From contig JAFXBF010000011.1 of NCBI GenBank assembly GCA_017516745.1, forward strand, positions 62,001 through 126,000: DNA of 64,000 bases. The letters run 5' to 3'. Below the pieces are notes generated by a model, which saw only the letters and a list, made by a program, of their open reading frames with translations, did not search any database and was not told the origin of the DNA. A program made the position numbers and the translations under genes. Of this stretch, positions 44,187 to 53,603 are shown piece by piece; the stretch's first letter is position 1, and each line of letters starts with the position of its first letter. The DNA comes from Clostridia bacterium. GTDB taxonomy: Bacteria > Bacillota > Clostridia > Oscillospirales > Acutalibacteraceae.

Positions 44187-45311
44187 ATGCTCAACGGTAA
44201 AAAAATCATCTTCGCCGCAGGCGGTACGGGCGGCCACATCAACCCTGCACTTGCTGTGGCAGGCGAGGTCAGAAGGCAGTACCCCGATGCGAAAATTCTC
44301 TTCATCGGTACTGCGGAAAAAATGGAGGCAAGGCTTGTCCCTGCCGCAGGCTACGATTTCAAGACAATTCAGATTAGCGGCTTCAACCGTGTGCTCAACC
44401 TCAACGGTATAAAGCAGAATATCAAAACGCTCTCTCATCTTCTCAAATCCTCCTCACAGGCAAAGAAGATAATCAGGGAGTTTGCACCCGATGTTGTAAT
44501 CGGCTTCGGCGGCTATGTGAGCGGCCCCGTTGTGCGTGCGGCGGCAAAGCTCGGTATTCCCACGGCTATACACGAGCAGAATGCTTTCCCGGGTGTGACC
44601 AACAAAACGCTTGCAAAAATGGTCGATGCAGTAATGCTCACGGCGGAGCAGGCGGCACAGTATATGCAGCCCAAAAATCCCGTTATCGTCACGGGTCTGC
44701 CCGTGCGAGGTGAGCTTCTCGAGGCGGACAGAGATATCAGCAGGGCAGAGCTCGGCCTTGACGAAAAACCGCTTATTCTCTCTATGGGCGGCTCACTCGG
44801 CGCAAAGGCGATAAACGAAGCAATGCTTGAGGTGATTTCAAACCGCTGGCAGGCAAACAACTGCACCTTTATGCACGCTACGGGTAAGGACTGCAAGGAT
44901 TTCCCCGAGCGTCTTGCCGAAAAAGGCGCTGACCTTAATACAAAGAATATCATCGTAAGAGATTACATAAACGATATGCACCGCTGTCTTGCGGCGGCTG
45001 ACCTTGTTATCTGCCGTGCAGGTGCAAGCTCACTCAGCGAATTTCAGGCGCTGGGCAAGCCGTCAATTCTCATTCCCTATCCCTTTGCAACGGAAAACCA
45101 CCAGTTCCACAACGCAAAGGCACTTGCGGATAAGGGTGCGGCTATCGTGATTGAGGAAAAGGACCTCACAAGTGCAAAACTTATGCAGCAGATTGATACG
45201 CTGCTCGAAAGCCCGGGTAAGCTCGACTCAATGGGCAGGGCGGCAAAATCAATGGCTGTCACCGATGCACAGGCAAGAATAGTCGAGGTTCTCGGCAAAA
45301 TCGCAAAGTAA
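44187..45311 (+). CDS. murG: UDP-GlcNAc:lipid I N-acetylglucosaminyltransferase
   Basis: 374 aa. Membrane-associated GT28 enzyme converting lipid I to lipid II. N-terminal GGTGGHINPALAVA near 12-25, the membrane-binding middle, HEQNAFPG near 129-136, and the sugar-nucleotide site CRAGASSLSEFQALGKPSILIPYP near 275-298 followed by HQFHNA. Standard position after ftsW. Confidence 0.97.
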   Translation: MLNGKKIIFAAGGTGGHINPALAVAGEVRRQYPDAKILFIGTAEKMEARLVPAAGYDFKTIQISGFNRVLNLNGIKQNIKTLSHLLKSSSQAKKIIREFAPDVVIGFGGYVSGPVVRAAAKLGIPTAIHEQNAFPGVTNKTLAKMVDAVMLTAEQAAQYMQPKNPVIVTGLPVRGELLEADRDISRAELGLDEKPLILSMGGSLGAKAINEAMLEVISNRWQANNCTFMHATGKDCKDFPERLAEKGADLNTKNIIVRDYINDMHRCLAAADLVICRAGASSLSEFQALGKPSILIPYPFATENHQFHNAKALADKGAAIVIEEKDLTSAKLMQQIDTLLESPGKLDSMGRAAKSMAVTDAQARIVEVLGKIAK

Positions 45312-45362
45312 CCGCTTTACCGCCTTTTGCATACTATGTGTTATGCGAAAGGGTGGAGAAAA

Positions 45363-46619
45363 ATGGCTTGCTACATCATTGAGGGCGGTAACAGATTAAG
45401 CGGAGAAATCACGGTGCAGGGCTCCAAAAACGGCTCGCTGCCTCTGCTTTCAGCCTGTGTTCTTGTTCGGGGCGAAACCGCGCTGAAAAACTGCCCCCGT
45501 CTTACCGATGTTGATGCGGCGGTGAATATACTTACATATCTCGGCTGCAAAGCCGGGCGTTGCGGTGACAGCGTTGTTGTGGATAGTACGGATGCCTGTG
45601 AGTGCGATATTCCTGATTCGCTTATGCAGGAAATGCGTTCCTCCGTGGTGTTTCTCGGTGCCTTGCTCGGCAGGTTCGGCAGGGCAGAGCTTTCTTCACC
45701 AGGCGGCTGCGAAATAGGTCTGCGTCCTATAGACCTGCACCTTGAGGCGATGCGTGCACTCGGTACAAAAATTACCGAAGAAGGCGGCAGACTTATCTGC
45801 TCTTGTCCCGACGGGCTTAAGGGCGCAAGAATTACGCTTTCCTTCCCGAGCGTCGGCGCAACGGAAAACGTTCTGCTTGCGGCTTGTACGGCAAAGGGCG
45901 AAACCGTGCTTATCAATGCGGCAAGAGAGCCCGAAATAAAGGAGCTTGCCGATTTTCTCAATGCCTGCGGCGCAAAAATAAAAGGCGCAGGCGAGAGCAT
46001 AATAACAGTTGAGGGTGTGAAAGCTCTCTGCGGTGCTGAACATACAGTTTCCCGTGACAGAATAGCGGCGTGTACCTTTATGGCGGCGGCAGCTGTTACA
46101 AAGGGTGACGTGCTGCTGTGCGGCATGACGCAGGATATGCTTATGCCGGTGCTTGAGCCCTTTGAAAAAACGGGCTGTAAATTGATGCAGGACACAAGAG
46201 GTCTGCGTATAAAAGCTCCCGAAAGGCTTTTGAGCTTTTCTTCGGTGAGGACTATGCCTTATCCCGGCTTCCCGACTGATTCGCAGGCGGATTTCGGCGT
46301 TATGGCAAGCGTTGCCCACGGTACGGGCGTTATTATCGAAAACATCTTTGAAAACAGGTTCAAATATACTGCCGAGCTGACAAAAATGGGTGCAGATATC
46401 CGCACGGAAGGCAGAGTGGCCGTTATACAGGGCGTAAAAGCTCTTCACGGTGCACAGGTTTTTTCGCCCGATTTGCGTGGCGGAAGCGCACTCGTTGTTG
46501 CAGGGCTTTGCGCAAAGGGTGTAACAAGGGTTAACGGCATACACTACATTGACAGAGGGTACGAGAATTTTGACGGTCAGCTTGCGGCATTGGGTGCAAA
46601 AATAATCAGGGGAGAATGA
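45363..46619 (+). CDS. murA: UDP-N-acetylglucosamine 1-carboxyvinyltransferase
   Basis: 418 aa. Transfers enolpyruvate from PEP to UDP-GlcNAc, the first committed step of peptidoglycan synthesis. Start MACYIIEGGNRLSGEITVQGSKN-type N-terminus, active-site loop SSPGGCEIGLRPIDLHL with Cys116 (the fosfomycin target), and DIRTEGRVAVIQGV-type C-terminal region. The start at 45363 is set by GGAG 4 nt upstream; a longer ORF exists but lacks a site. Confidence 0.96.
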   Translation: MACYIIEGGNRLSGEITVQGSKNGSLPLLSACVLVRGETALKNCPRLTDVDAAVNILTYLGCKAGRCGDSVVVDSTDACECDIPDSLMQEMRSSVVFLGALLGRFGRAELSSPGGCEIGLRPIDLHLEAMRALGTKITEEGGRLICSCPDGLKGARITLSFPSVGATENVLLAACTAKGETVLINAAREPEIKELADFLNACGAKIKGAGESIITVEGVKALCGAEHTVSRDRIAACTFMAAAAVTKGDVLLCGMTQDMLMPVLEPFEKTGCKLMQDTRGLRIKAPERLLSFSSVRTMPYPGFPTDSQADFGVMASVAHGTGVIIENIFENRFKYTAELTKMGADIRTEGRVAVIQGVKALHGAQVFSPDLRGGSALVVAGLCAKGVTRVNGIHYIDRGYENFDGQLAALGAKIIRGE

Positions 46620-46621
46620 AA

Positions 46622-47725
46622 ATGTCGGAAAAGGAGAACAAGTTCATACTGGGCGACAACAGCGACGGCTACAGGCGCAGTGCAGACAGCACACAGCCCT
46701 TCAATCTGCCGCCGCAGCGCCCTGCTGAGAAAAAGCCTCAGCCAAAGCCAAAGCCCGTCAGACCGTCGGCAAGACCGTCTGCGGCACAGCCTGTGCGCAG
46801 AAAGCCGCAGGCTTCGGCTTCCGTGCGCCGTAAAACCGGACAGGCTCAAAGCAACGGACAGCCTATGTCTGCCAACGAAAAGCGCAGACTTCATAACGAA
46901 CTTCGCAAAAAACAGCGCAGGCGCAAGCAGATACTGACCTATATTGCTCTTGCGCTCGGCGTTGTTGCAATAGCCGTGGTGCTCTCACTCACGGTGTTTT
47001 TCCAGATTAACGAAATAACGATAAAGGGTGACTCACCCTATACCGATGAGCAGATTATCGGTGCATCGGGTATTTCGCTGGGTGAAAATATTATCCGCTG
47101 CGGTGCGAATGAGGTAAGCGGAAATCTTTCAAAATCACTGCCCTATATCAGCTCGGCAACCGTTGAACGCTCCGCCTCGGGTAAGGTTGTAATCACGGTC
47201 AAAAGGGCTGTACCTGAGTGGTCTTTTATAAACGGTGAACAGGCCGTGCTGATTGATAAGTCGGGCAAGGTGCTCGAAATAGGTCTGCCGGAAGCGGCTC
47301 TTGAAGCAACAATTGTGCAGGGCGCAACGGTTACCTATGCCGTGCCGGGTGAGGAAATAGTACTCGGCGAGGAAGTGTCGCTTTCGTTTGTCAAGGAGCT
47401 CGGTGCAGCCTTTGACGAGGCAGGAATAAACCTGCTCACAACGGTGAACCTTTCCGATACGGATTATATTCAGGCACTTTACGATGGCAGATACAAGCTC
47501 ATTGTCGGCTCAACAAGCGGTATAGATGTCAAGCTTGCTCTTGCCGCAAAGGTTATAGACCGTGAAAACGAAATTGACCCCAATCAGCACGCAACACTTG
47601 ATCTGACGGTTGATAACAAGGTCTATTTCCGACCCGAAGAAAACCCCGACGACTATTCAGACGGCGAGGAAGAAACATCGGCACCTGCCGAAGAAACCAC
47701 GGATACACAGACTCAGGCACAATAA
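46622..47725 (+). CDS. divIB: Cell division protein DivIB/FtsQ
   Basis: 367 aa. A long Pro/Lys/Arg-rich cytoplasmic N-terminus (to about 103), one transmembrane helix (about 106-126), a POTRA domain (INEITIKGDSPYTDEQIIGASG, about 130-200), the beta domain, and an acidic Glu/Thr tail (EEETSAPAEETTDTQTQAQ). Part of the DivIB-DivIC-FtsL complex. ATG 46622 has GGGGAG at proper distance; ATG 46616 overlaps the murA stop and is the alternative. Confidence 0.9.
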   Translation: MSEKENKFILGDNSDGYRRSADSTQPFNLPPQRPAEKKPQPKPKPVRPSARPSAAQPVRRKPQASASVRRKTGQAQSNGQPMSANEKRRLHNELRKKQRRRKQILTYIALALGVVAIAVVLSLTVFFQINEITIKGDSPYTDEQIIGASGISLGENIIRCGANEVSGNLSKSLPYISSATVERSASGKVVITVKRAVPEWSFINGEQAVLIDKSGKVLEIGLPEAALEATIVQGATVTYAVPGEEIVLGEEVSLSFVKELGAAFDEAGINLLTTVNLSDTDYIQALYDGRYKLIVGSTSGIDVKLALAAKVIDRENEIDPNQHATLDLTVDNKVYFRPEENPDDYSDGEEETSAPAEETTDTQTQAQ

Positions 47726-47733
47726 AACAGACC

Positions 47734-47775
47734 GGGGCAAGGAGCATTTATATACTCTTTGCCCTAAATTTTTAC
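47734..47775 (+). terminator. Terminator closing the main dcw transcript
   Basis: GGGGCAAGGAG (47734-47744) pairs with CTCTTTGCCC (47755-47764), then AAATTTTTACTTTTTTT. Confidence 0.7.
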
Positions 47776-47793
47776 TTTTTTTATAAAATGCTC

Positions 47794-47822
47794 TTGTAAT
47801 TGACTTGAATCTGTGATATTAT
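47794..47822 (+). promoter_or_regulatory. Separate ftsZ promoter
   Basis: TTGTAA at 47794-47799, 17-bp spacer, TATTAT at 47817-47822. Together with the preceding terminator this makes ftsZ independently transcribed. Confidence 0.6.
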
Positions 47823-47890
47823 CCTTTTAACTGATTAATTATAATCAAAAACTATGTAAATTTAAAATATATTTTGGGAGGCACAGAAGA

Positions 47891-49069
47891 ATGGGTTTCG
47901 AAATTGATAACGAAATAGAAAACGTGGTGCAAATTAAAGTAATCGGTGTCGGCGGCGGCGGCGGAAACGCTGTTAACCGTATGATCACTTCAGGTATCAG
48001 AGGTGTTGAGTTCATTGCTGTCAACACAGACAAGCAGATGCTTCTCAGCTCCCAGGCTACACACAAAATCCAGATTGGCGAAAAGGTTACCCGTGGTATG
48101 GGTGCCGGCGGCAAGCCTGAGGTTGGCCAGAAGGCAGCCGAGGAAAGCCGTGACGTCATTTCCGATACTCTCAAGGGTACGGATATGGTCTTCATCACAG
48201 CAGGTATGGGCGGCGGCACAGGCACAGGTGCAGCTCCCGTTATTGCCCAGATTGCAAAGGATATGGGCATTCTCACCGTTGGTGTTGTCACAAAGCCCTT
48301 CAACTTCGAGGGTAAGCGCAGAATGACTCAGGCAGAAAACGGTATCGATATGCTCACAGAGCACGTTGACAGCCTTGTCATCATCCCCAACGAGCGCCTT
48401 CGCTTTGCAAGCGAAACCAAAATCACAATGAGCAACGCTTTTGCAAAGGCAGACGATGTTCTCCTTCAGGGCGTTAAGAATATCTCCGAGCTTATCAAGA
48501 TTCCCGGCGTAATCAACCTCGACTTTGCGGACGTTCTCTCCGTAATGAAGGACGCAGGTCACGCTCATATGGGTATCGGCTACGCAAAGGGCAAGGACAA
48601 GCCCGAGGTTGCCGCAGAGGCAGCTATCTCCAGCCCGCTTCTTGAAACCTCCATCAAGGGTGCAAAGGGCGTTATCATCAGCATTACTTCCTCACCCGAT
48701 ATCGGTCTTGAGGATATCGAGCTTGCAAGTGAGAAAATCAAGGATGCAGCACATCCCGAAGCAAATATCATCTGGGGTCTTGCCTTCGACGATTCTCTCA
48801 ACGACGAGCTTTACATCACTGTTATTGCTACAGGCTTCGGCTTCGGTTCCGACGGCGCTATCGATGCTCCCCCCACCGCAGCAGAAATCTTCAGCAGCGC
48901 AGCACATCCCAATATGGATACTCTCCTTACAGATGCTCCCGCAGCACCTGTTGCTCCCGTTGCGCCTGCAGCACCTGCCGCTCCCGCAGCTCCCGCTGTT
49001 GATGCAGGTATGGGCAACAACGACGACGATTATTTCGATTTCCTCAATTTTTTCAACGACAAGAAATAA
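47891..49069 (+). CDS. ftsZ: Cell division GTPase FtsZ
   Basis: 392 aa. Tubulin homologue that forms the Z ring. [14 protein letters not shown] near 19-32, tubulin signature [11 protein letters not shown] near 106-116, [10 protein letters not shown] near 186, and synergy-loop NLDFADVL near 205-212. The C-terminal linker is an Ala/Pro repeat (about 350-370) and the extreme tail reads [15 protein letters not shown], which lacks the usual basic (D/E)IPxFLR-like peptide that binds FtsA, SepF or ZapA. No ftsA lies nearby. Strong site GGGAGG precedes the ATG. Confidence 0.97.
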   Translation: MGFEIDNEIENVVQIKVIGVGGGGGNAVNRMITSGIRGVEFIAVNTDKQMLLSSQATHKIQIGEKVTRGMGAGGKPEVGQKAAEESRDVISDTLKGTDMVFITAGMGGGTGTGAAPVIAQIAKDMGILTVGVVTKPFNFEGKRRMTQAENGIDMLTEHVDSLVIIPNERLRFASETKITMSNAFAKADDVLLQGVKNISELIKIPGVINLDFADVLSVMKDAGHAHMGIGYAKGKDKPEVAAEAAISSPLLETSIKGAKGVIISITSSPDIGLEDIELASEKIKDAAHPEANIIWGLAFDDSLNDELYITVIATGFGFGSDGAIDAPPTAAEIFSSAAHPNMDTLLTDAPAAPVAPVAPAAPAAPAAPAVDAGMGNNDDDYFDFLNFFNDKK

Positions 49070-49091
49070 TCCGTAACTGCATATAATATCA

Positions 49092-49112
49092 GGGCGCACC
49101 CAAGGTGCGCCC
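49092..49112 (+). terminator. ftsZ terminator
   Basis: GGGCGCACC-CAA-GGTGCGCCC perfect hairpin followed by GATTTTG; weak T run. Confidence 0.7.
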
Positions 49113-49140
49113 GATTTTGCTATAAAAGCGAGGTAACACA

Positions 49141-49995
49141 ATGAAGCTTATCGACGGAAAAATCATATCCGAACACATCAAACAGCAGGTTATAAAGCAG
49201 GTAAACGAGGTTAAGGAAAAGGGCATTGAACCCTGCCTTGCCGTTATTATTGTGGGCGACGATTTTGCCTCACGCACCTATGTGAACAACAAGAAAAAGA
49301 CCTGCGACTATGTAGGCATAAAATCGCTCGAGTTTGCTCTGCCTGCCGAAACCACGCAGGAAGAATTGCTTGCACTTGTTGAAAAGCTCAACAAGGACGA
49401 GAGCGTTCACGGCATACTCTGCCAGCTTCCTATCCCGAAGCACATCGACGAAAAGGTTATTCTAAACGCAATCAGCCCCGAAAAGGATGTAGATGCCTTC
49501 CACCCCGTAAACGCAGGTCACATTATGATAGGCGACAGCTTTCTCAAGCCCTGCACACCTGCAGGTATTATGGAAATGCTTAAGTTCGAGGGCGTTGAAA
49601 TCGAGGGCAAAAACTGCGTTGTTATGGGCAGAAGCAACATTGTCGGTAAGCCCATGGCTATGCTTCTGATAAATGCAGGCGGCACCGTTACCGTCTGCAA
49701 CTCCAAGACAAAGAATCTTGCTCAGGTTACACGTAATGCGGATATACTCGTTGTCGCTATCGGCAAGGCGAAGTTTGTTACCGCCGATATGGTAAAAGAA
49801 GGTGCGGTTGTTATTGATGTCGGTATGGACAGGGATGAAAACGGCAACCGTTGCGGTGACGTGGATTTTGACTCCGTCAAGGAAAAGGCTTCTCACCTCA
49901 CGCCCGTACCCGGCGGTGTAGGCCTTATGACCGTTGCAATGCTTATGCTCAACACCGTAACAGCGGCAAAAATGCAGAAAATCAAGGAAGACTGA
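49141..49995 (+). CDS. folD: Bifunctional methylenetetrahydrofolate dehydrogenase/methenyltetrahydrofolate cyclohydrolase
   Basis: 284 aa. Interconverts 5,10-methylene-, 5,10-methenyl- and 10-formyl-THF using NADP. YVNNKKKTCDYVGI near 44-57 (catalytic Lys), QLPIPKHIDE near 98-107, KDVDAFHP near 116-123, and the Rossmann region GRSNIVGKPMAMLL near 161-174; C-terminal PVPGGVGLMTVAMLM near 257-271. One-carbon partner of glyA at 57356. The next gene starts 2 bp after its stop. Confidence 0.97.
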   Translation: MKLIDGKIISEHIKQQVIKQVNEVKEKGIEPCLAVIIVGDDFASRTYVNNKKKTCDYVGIKSLEFALPAETTQEELLALVEKLNKDESVHGILCQLPIPKHIDEKVILNAISPEKDVDAFHPVNAGHIMIGDSFLKPCTPAGIMEMLKFEGVEIEGKNCVVMGRSNIVGKPMAMLLINAGGTVTVCNSKTKNLAQVTRNADILVVAIGKAKFVTADMVKEGAVVIDVGMDRDENGNRCGDVDFDSVKEKASHLTPVPGGVGLMTVAMLMLNTVTAAKMQKIKED

Positions 49996-49997
49996 TT

Positions 49998-52064
49998 ATG
50001 ATTAAAGAACTTATCCTGCGCCGCACACCCGAGTGGGCGGACAGCTTTGTAACCGAAACGGCAGAAAGCGAAAATACCTGGAGCTATGAGCCTGCCGAAG
50101 GCAAGGTGCTCATAAAAGGCGGCAATGCCGTTGATATGTCTGTAGCTTATTATGCTTTTTTGCGTGATAACTGCGGCGGTTATTTTGATGTTGACCACGC
50201 TCTTAAGGTCGGCGAATTTAAGCTTCCCGAAGAGAAAAAAGAGGGCGTAATTGAAAAGAAATACCGCATCTGCTTTGAATATACCGCCTTTTCCTGTGCC
50301 GCATGCTGGTGGAGCTGGGAAAGATGGGAAAACGAAATAGACTTTATGGCTATGAACGGCGTCAATATGCCGCTTTCTGTAGTCGGCACAGAGGCTGTCT
50401 GGCTCAAGACTATGAAGGACCTCGGCATAAAAGAGGACCTTGCTCTTGCCGGTATTTCAGGCCCTGCCTTCTGGGGCTGGCAGCTTTACAACTGCTTTGA
50501 CGGCTATCTTCCGCAAAGCTCTGCCGCTACGGTTGACAAGCGCATTGAGCTTGGCAGAAAGATTATCGAGCGTGAAAAACAACTCGGTATGACCCCGGTT
50601 ATGCACGGCTATTCGGGCTATATTTCACGCAATTTCATCCAGTCCAAAATCCGTGTAAGAGTAAACAAAACCGATGAATGGTGCCTTTTCCCCAAGCAGT
50701 ACCATATTATTGTCAGGGATACCACCTTCCACCGCATAGGTACGCTTTACTACAGAAACCTCGGCCTTTTACTTGGTGAGGGCTGTTATTTCCTTGCAGA
50801 CCCGTTTACCGCACACGAGCCTGCAAAGCGTGATTCCGCCTTCCTTGCAGGTGTCGGTGCGGCTATATACAAGCTCATTTCCGACCAGGATGAAAACGCC
50901 GTATGGGTTGTTCATTCCTCCTCCGTGCGGGACTCTATGTTCCGTGCCGTCCCCAAGGAAAATGTGCTCATTATAGGCAGTAAAGAGGAAAGTGAAAGCA
51001 GCCGTTTTGAGGGCTTTGAATTCGTTGTCGGCTCACAGTTCAACAATGCCGATGTTACATCAATACACGGCGATTTTAACGCTGTTTCGGGCGTTTGTGC
51101 TTCAGAAAACACAAGCGGTGTCGGCGTATTTTCCGACGGTGCTTATTCCAACGAGGCCTTCCGCCAGTTCAGCTACTCCGCAATGAGCGGTGCGAAGAAT
51201 GTTGATTCTTGGCTTGAAACCTATGCAAAAAACCGTTATCGGACGGATAAAAAGGAAGCCCTTGAAGCTTTACAGCTGCTCAAAAAGAGCTGCTGGCGTG
51301 AGGGTCAGCCCGTGCGTGAGCACGGCAGTGCAATCTGTACCCGACCCACAACTCTGCTGCGCCACACATCTGTAGGCGACAGCGGCAACGATATACCCTA
51401 CGATATTGCCGATGTGTTTGCTGCGGCAAAGAAGCTGCTTGAAGCTCAGGGCAAAACCTACGAATACGAGCTTGACGTCTGCGATGCTTTAAGGCAGGCA
51501 CTCAGCGACCTTGCAAACACGGTCTGCAAAAAGGCGCTTGAAGGCTACAAGACCAAGAATGTTGAGCAGTTTGAAACAAATTCAAATCTCTTCCTCAGCA
51601 TAATCGAGGATATGGACAGGCTGCTTATGACAAAGAAGGAGTTTGCTCTGCCTCATTACCTTGAGCTTGCACGTTCATTCGGCAACAGCCCTGAGGAAAG
51701 TGAGAATTTTGAAATTAACATTCTTGCACAGATTACCTCCTTCGGCCCGATTAAGGACAGCGTGCTTTACGATATGTGCTGGAAGGAATGGGCAGGTGTG
51801 CTCAATACCTTCTATGCAAAGCGCTGGCGTGCGTTTTTTGAAACACTTGCCGCCAACTTCAAAAAGCTCAGGCGTTTGCCTGAAAAGACCAAAACGCAGG
51901 TTTTTGACAGGGATGCCTACCTCGGCAGTGATTTCGGCATAAGCCTTTCCAAGGTGGAAAAAGCGTGGATTGCCGAATATGCGCCCGAAAACGAGTTTGT
52001 CGGCAAAGAGGACACTCTTCTTGTTGCAAATGAGCTCGTCGCCAAATATGCCGCAAATTTTTAA
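49998..52064 (+). CDS. Alpha-N-acetylglucosaminidase (GH89 family)
   Basis: 688 aa, no signal peptide. Glycosidase that removes terminal alpha-linked GlcNAc, as found on gastric-type mucin and heparan-derived glycans. The GH89 core begins RICFEYTAFSCAACWWSWERWENEIDFMAMNGVN near 91-125, with ISGPAFWGWQ near 154 and YSGYISRNF near 204. N-terminal small domain (1-85) and C-terminal helical domain (about 430-688) match the family layout. GH89 enzymes are often exported; an intracellular one implies import of oligosaccharides. Tight coupling to folD is odd for a sugar enzyme. Confidence 0.87.
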   Translation: MIKELILRRTPEWADSFVTETAESENTWSYEPAEGKVLIKGGNAVDMSVAYYAFLRDNCGGYFDVDHALKVGEFKLPEEKKEGVIEKKYRICFEYTAFSCAACWWSWERWENEIDFMAMNGVNMPLSVVGTEAVWLKTMKDLGIKEDLALAGISGPAFWGWQLYNCFDGYLPQSSAATVDKRIELGRKIIEREKQLGMTPVMHGYSGYISRNFIQSKIRVRVNKTDEWCLFPKQYHIIVRDTTFHRIGTLYYRNLGLLLGEGCYFLADPFTAHEPAKRDSAFLAGVGAAIYKLISDQDENAVWVVHSSSVRDSMFRAVPKENVLIIGSKEESESSRFEGFEFVVGSQFNNADVTSIHGDFNAVSGVCASENTSGVGVFSDGAYSNEAFRQFSYSAMSGAKNVDSWLETYAKNRYRTDKKEALEALQLLKKSCWREGQPVREHGSAICTRPTTLLRHTSVGDSGNDIPYDIADVFAAAKKLLEAQGKTYEYELDVCDALRQALSDLANTVCKKALEGYKTKNVEQFETNSNLFLSIIEDMDRLLMTKKEFALPHYLELARSFGNSPEESENFEINILAQITSFGPIKDSVLYDMCWKEWAGVLNTFYAKRWRAFFETLAANFKKLRRLPEKTKTQVFDRDAYLGSDFGISLSKVEKAWIAEYAPENEFVGKEDTLLVANELVAKYAANF

Positions 52065-52093
52065 TATTTTGCGATATTTTGAATAAAAACAGT

Positions 52094-52126
52094 AAAAGGA
52101 CTTTCGGAAAAACCGAAAGTCCTTTT
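52094..52126. terminator. Bidirectional terminator
   Basis: AAAAGGACTTTCGG (52094-52107) pairs with CCGAAAGTCCTTTT (52113-52126). It is flanked by direct copies of GCAAATTTTTAATATTTTG at 52053-52071 and 52133-52151. Confidence 0.9.
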
Positions 52127-52169
52127 TTGACGGCAAATTTTTAATATTTTGATATGTGCTTTCTGCGGA

Positions 52170-52649
52170 TTATGCCTCGTTCTGCCACGCTTTGCAAAGG
52201 TCAACCCACTCGGCATCGGGGCAGAGTGCTGCCAGCTCGTCGGGCGTGAGCCTTACTGCGCTGTTTGAGCTGCCTGCGGCAGGGTAAACAGTTTCAAAAC
52301 GCTTGAGTGAAATGTCAAGATAAATCTTTACGCCCTCATTTACCGCAAACGGGCATACACCGCCCACTGCGTGGCCGACAAGCTCAACCGCTTCGTCGGG
52401 TGTGAGCATCTTTGCTTTTATACCGAAAAATGCCTTGTATTTGGAGTTGTCAACCTTTGCGTCTCCTGCGGCAACAATGAGTATTGCTTTGCCGTTAACC
52501 ATAAATGACAGTGTTTTTGCAATTCTCTTGCCCTCACAGCCGAGTGCGGCTGCGGCAAGCTCAACCGTTGCGCTTGATACGTCAAATTCCTTTATTCTGT
52601 CTGCCATACCTCTTCCTTCAAGGTAGGGACGTACTCTTTCTATAGACAT
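52170..52649 (-). CDS. YbaK/ProX-type aminoacyl-tRNA deacylase
   Basis: 159 aa. Trans-editing hydrolase family that removes wrong amino acids from tRNA (Cys- or Ala-tRNA-Pro among others). Conserved features are KTLSFMV with the catalytic-type Lys near 45, GDAKVDNSKYKAFF near 58-71, GHAVGGVCPFAV near 87-98, and SSNSAVRLTPDEL near 127-139. The substrate within the family is undecided. It lies 14 bp after the exonuclease III gene on the same strand. Confidence 0.9.
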   Translation of the reverse strand: MSIERVRPYLEGRGMADRIKEFDVSSATVELAAAALGCEGKRIAKTLSFMVNGKAILIVAAGDAKVDNSKYKAFFGIKAKMLTPDEAVELVGHAVGGVCPFAVNEGVKIYLDISLKRFETVYPAAGSSNSAVRLTPDELAALCPDAEWVDLCKAWQNEA

Positions 52650-52663
52650 CCTGCTTTATCTCC

Positions 52664-53422
52664 TCAAAAATCAATTTCAACTTCTACGGGGCAGTGGTCG
52701 GAGCCGAAAACATTATCGTGAATTTTTGCCGAAACGAGCTTTTCGTTGATTGAAGCGCTCGTCACAAAATAGTCAATTCTCCAGCCTATGCCCTTTTCTC
52801 TTGCGTGGAAACGGTAGCTCCACCACGAATAAGCGCCCTCAAGGTCGGGGTAGAAATAGCGGAAGGTGTCGGTAAAGCCTGCATTCAGCAGCTCGGTGAA
52901 CTTTCCTCTTTCCTCGTCCGTAAAGCCGGGGTTGCGGTGGTTTGTCTTCGGGTTTTTAAGGTCGATATCGTTGTGCGCAACGTTCATATCACCGCAGACA
53001 ACAACGGGCTTTGTCTTGTCAAGAGAAACAAGATATGCCCTGAAATCGTCCTCCCACTCCATACGGTAGTCAAGCCTTTTCAGCCCGTCCTGTGAGTTGG
53101 GTGTGTAAACGCAGACAAAGTAAAATTCCTCAAATTCCAGGGTGATAACTCTGCCCTCCGTGTCGTGCTTTGCAATGTCAATTCCGTTGAATACGGAAAG
53201 CGGCTTTTCTTTTGTGAAAACCGCCGTGCCCGAATAGCCCTTCTTTTCCGCATAGTTCCAGTAGCTGTAATAGCCATCGGGGTTAAAGTCAATCTGACCC
53301 TCCTGCAGCTTTGTTTCCTGTACGCAGAGTATGTCTGCATCAAATTCGTTAAAAATATCTGCAAAGCCCTTTGTCATACAGGCTCGCAGTCCGTTTACGT
53401 TCCAAGAAATAAATTTCTTCAT
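52664..53422 (-). CDS. exoA: Exodeoxyribonuclease III / AP endonuclease
   Basis: 252 aa. Metal-dependent nuclease that nicks DNA at abasic sites in base-excision repair. SWNVNGLRACM near 5-15, QETKL (Glu near 36), GYSGTAVFTK near 65, CGDMNVAHNDIDL near 144-156, and the catalytic GSDHCPVEVE near 240-249. The start at 53422 is chosen as it begins directly at the conserved MKKFISWNVNG; the longer ORF has no site. Confidence 0.96.
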   Translation of the reverse strand: MKKFISWNVNGLRACMTKGFADIFNEFDADILCVQETKLQEGQIDFNPDGYYSYWNYAEKKGYSGTAVFTKEKPLSVFNGIDIAKHDTEGRVITLEFEEFYFVCVYTPNSQDGLKRLDYRMEWEDDFRAYLVSLDKTKPVVVCGDMNVAHNDIDLKNPKTNHRNPGFTDEERGKFTELLNAGFTDTFRYFYPDLEGAYSWWSYRFHAREKGIGWRIDYFVTSASINEKLVSAKIHDNVFGSDHCPVEVEIDF

Positions 53423-53506
53423 TTTTTCAACTCTCCCAACATAATACCTGCTTATTTTACCATACAAATTTGGTTATTTCAACAACTATTATTTTCAGTA
53501 TCGGTG

Positions 53507-53535
53507 TTGCATTTTTGTGCTTCGTGTGGTATAAT
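53507..53535 (+). promoter_or_regulatory. Promoter for CPBP-tadA-remB-gyrB run
   Basis: TTGCAT at 53507-53512, 17-bp spacer, TATAAT at 53530-53535. Confidence 0.7.
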
Positions 53536-53603
53536 CAATGCGTTATATATTATTATTGAAAATAATATTAATTATTTGCGCAAATATTTAAAGGACGAAT
53601 CAA

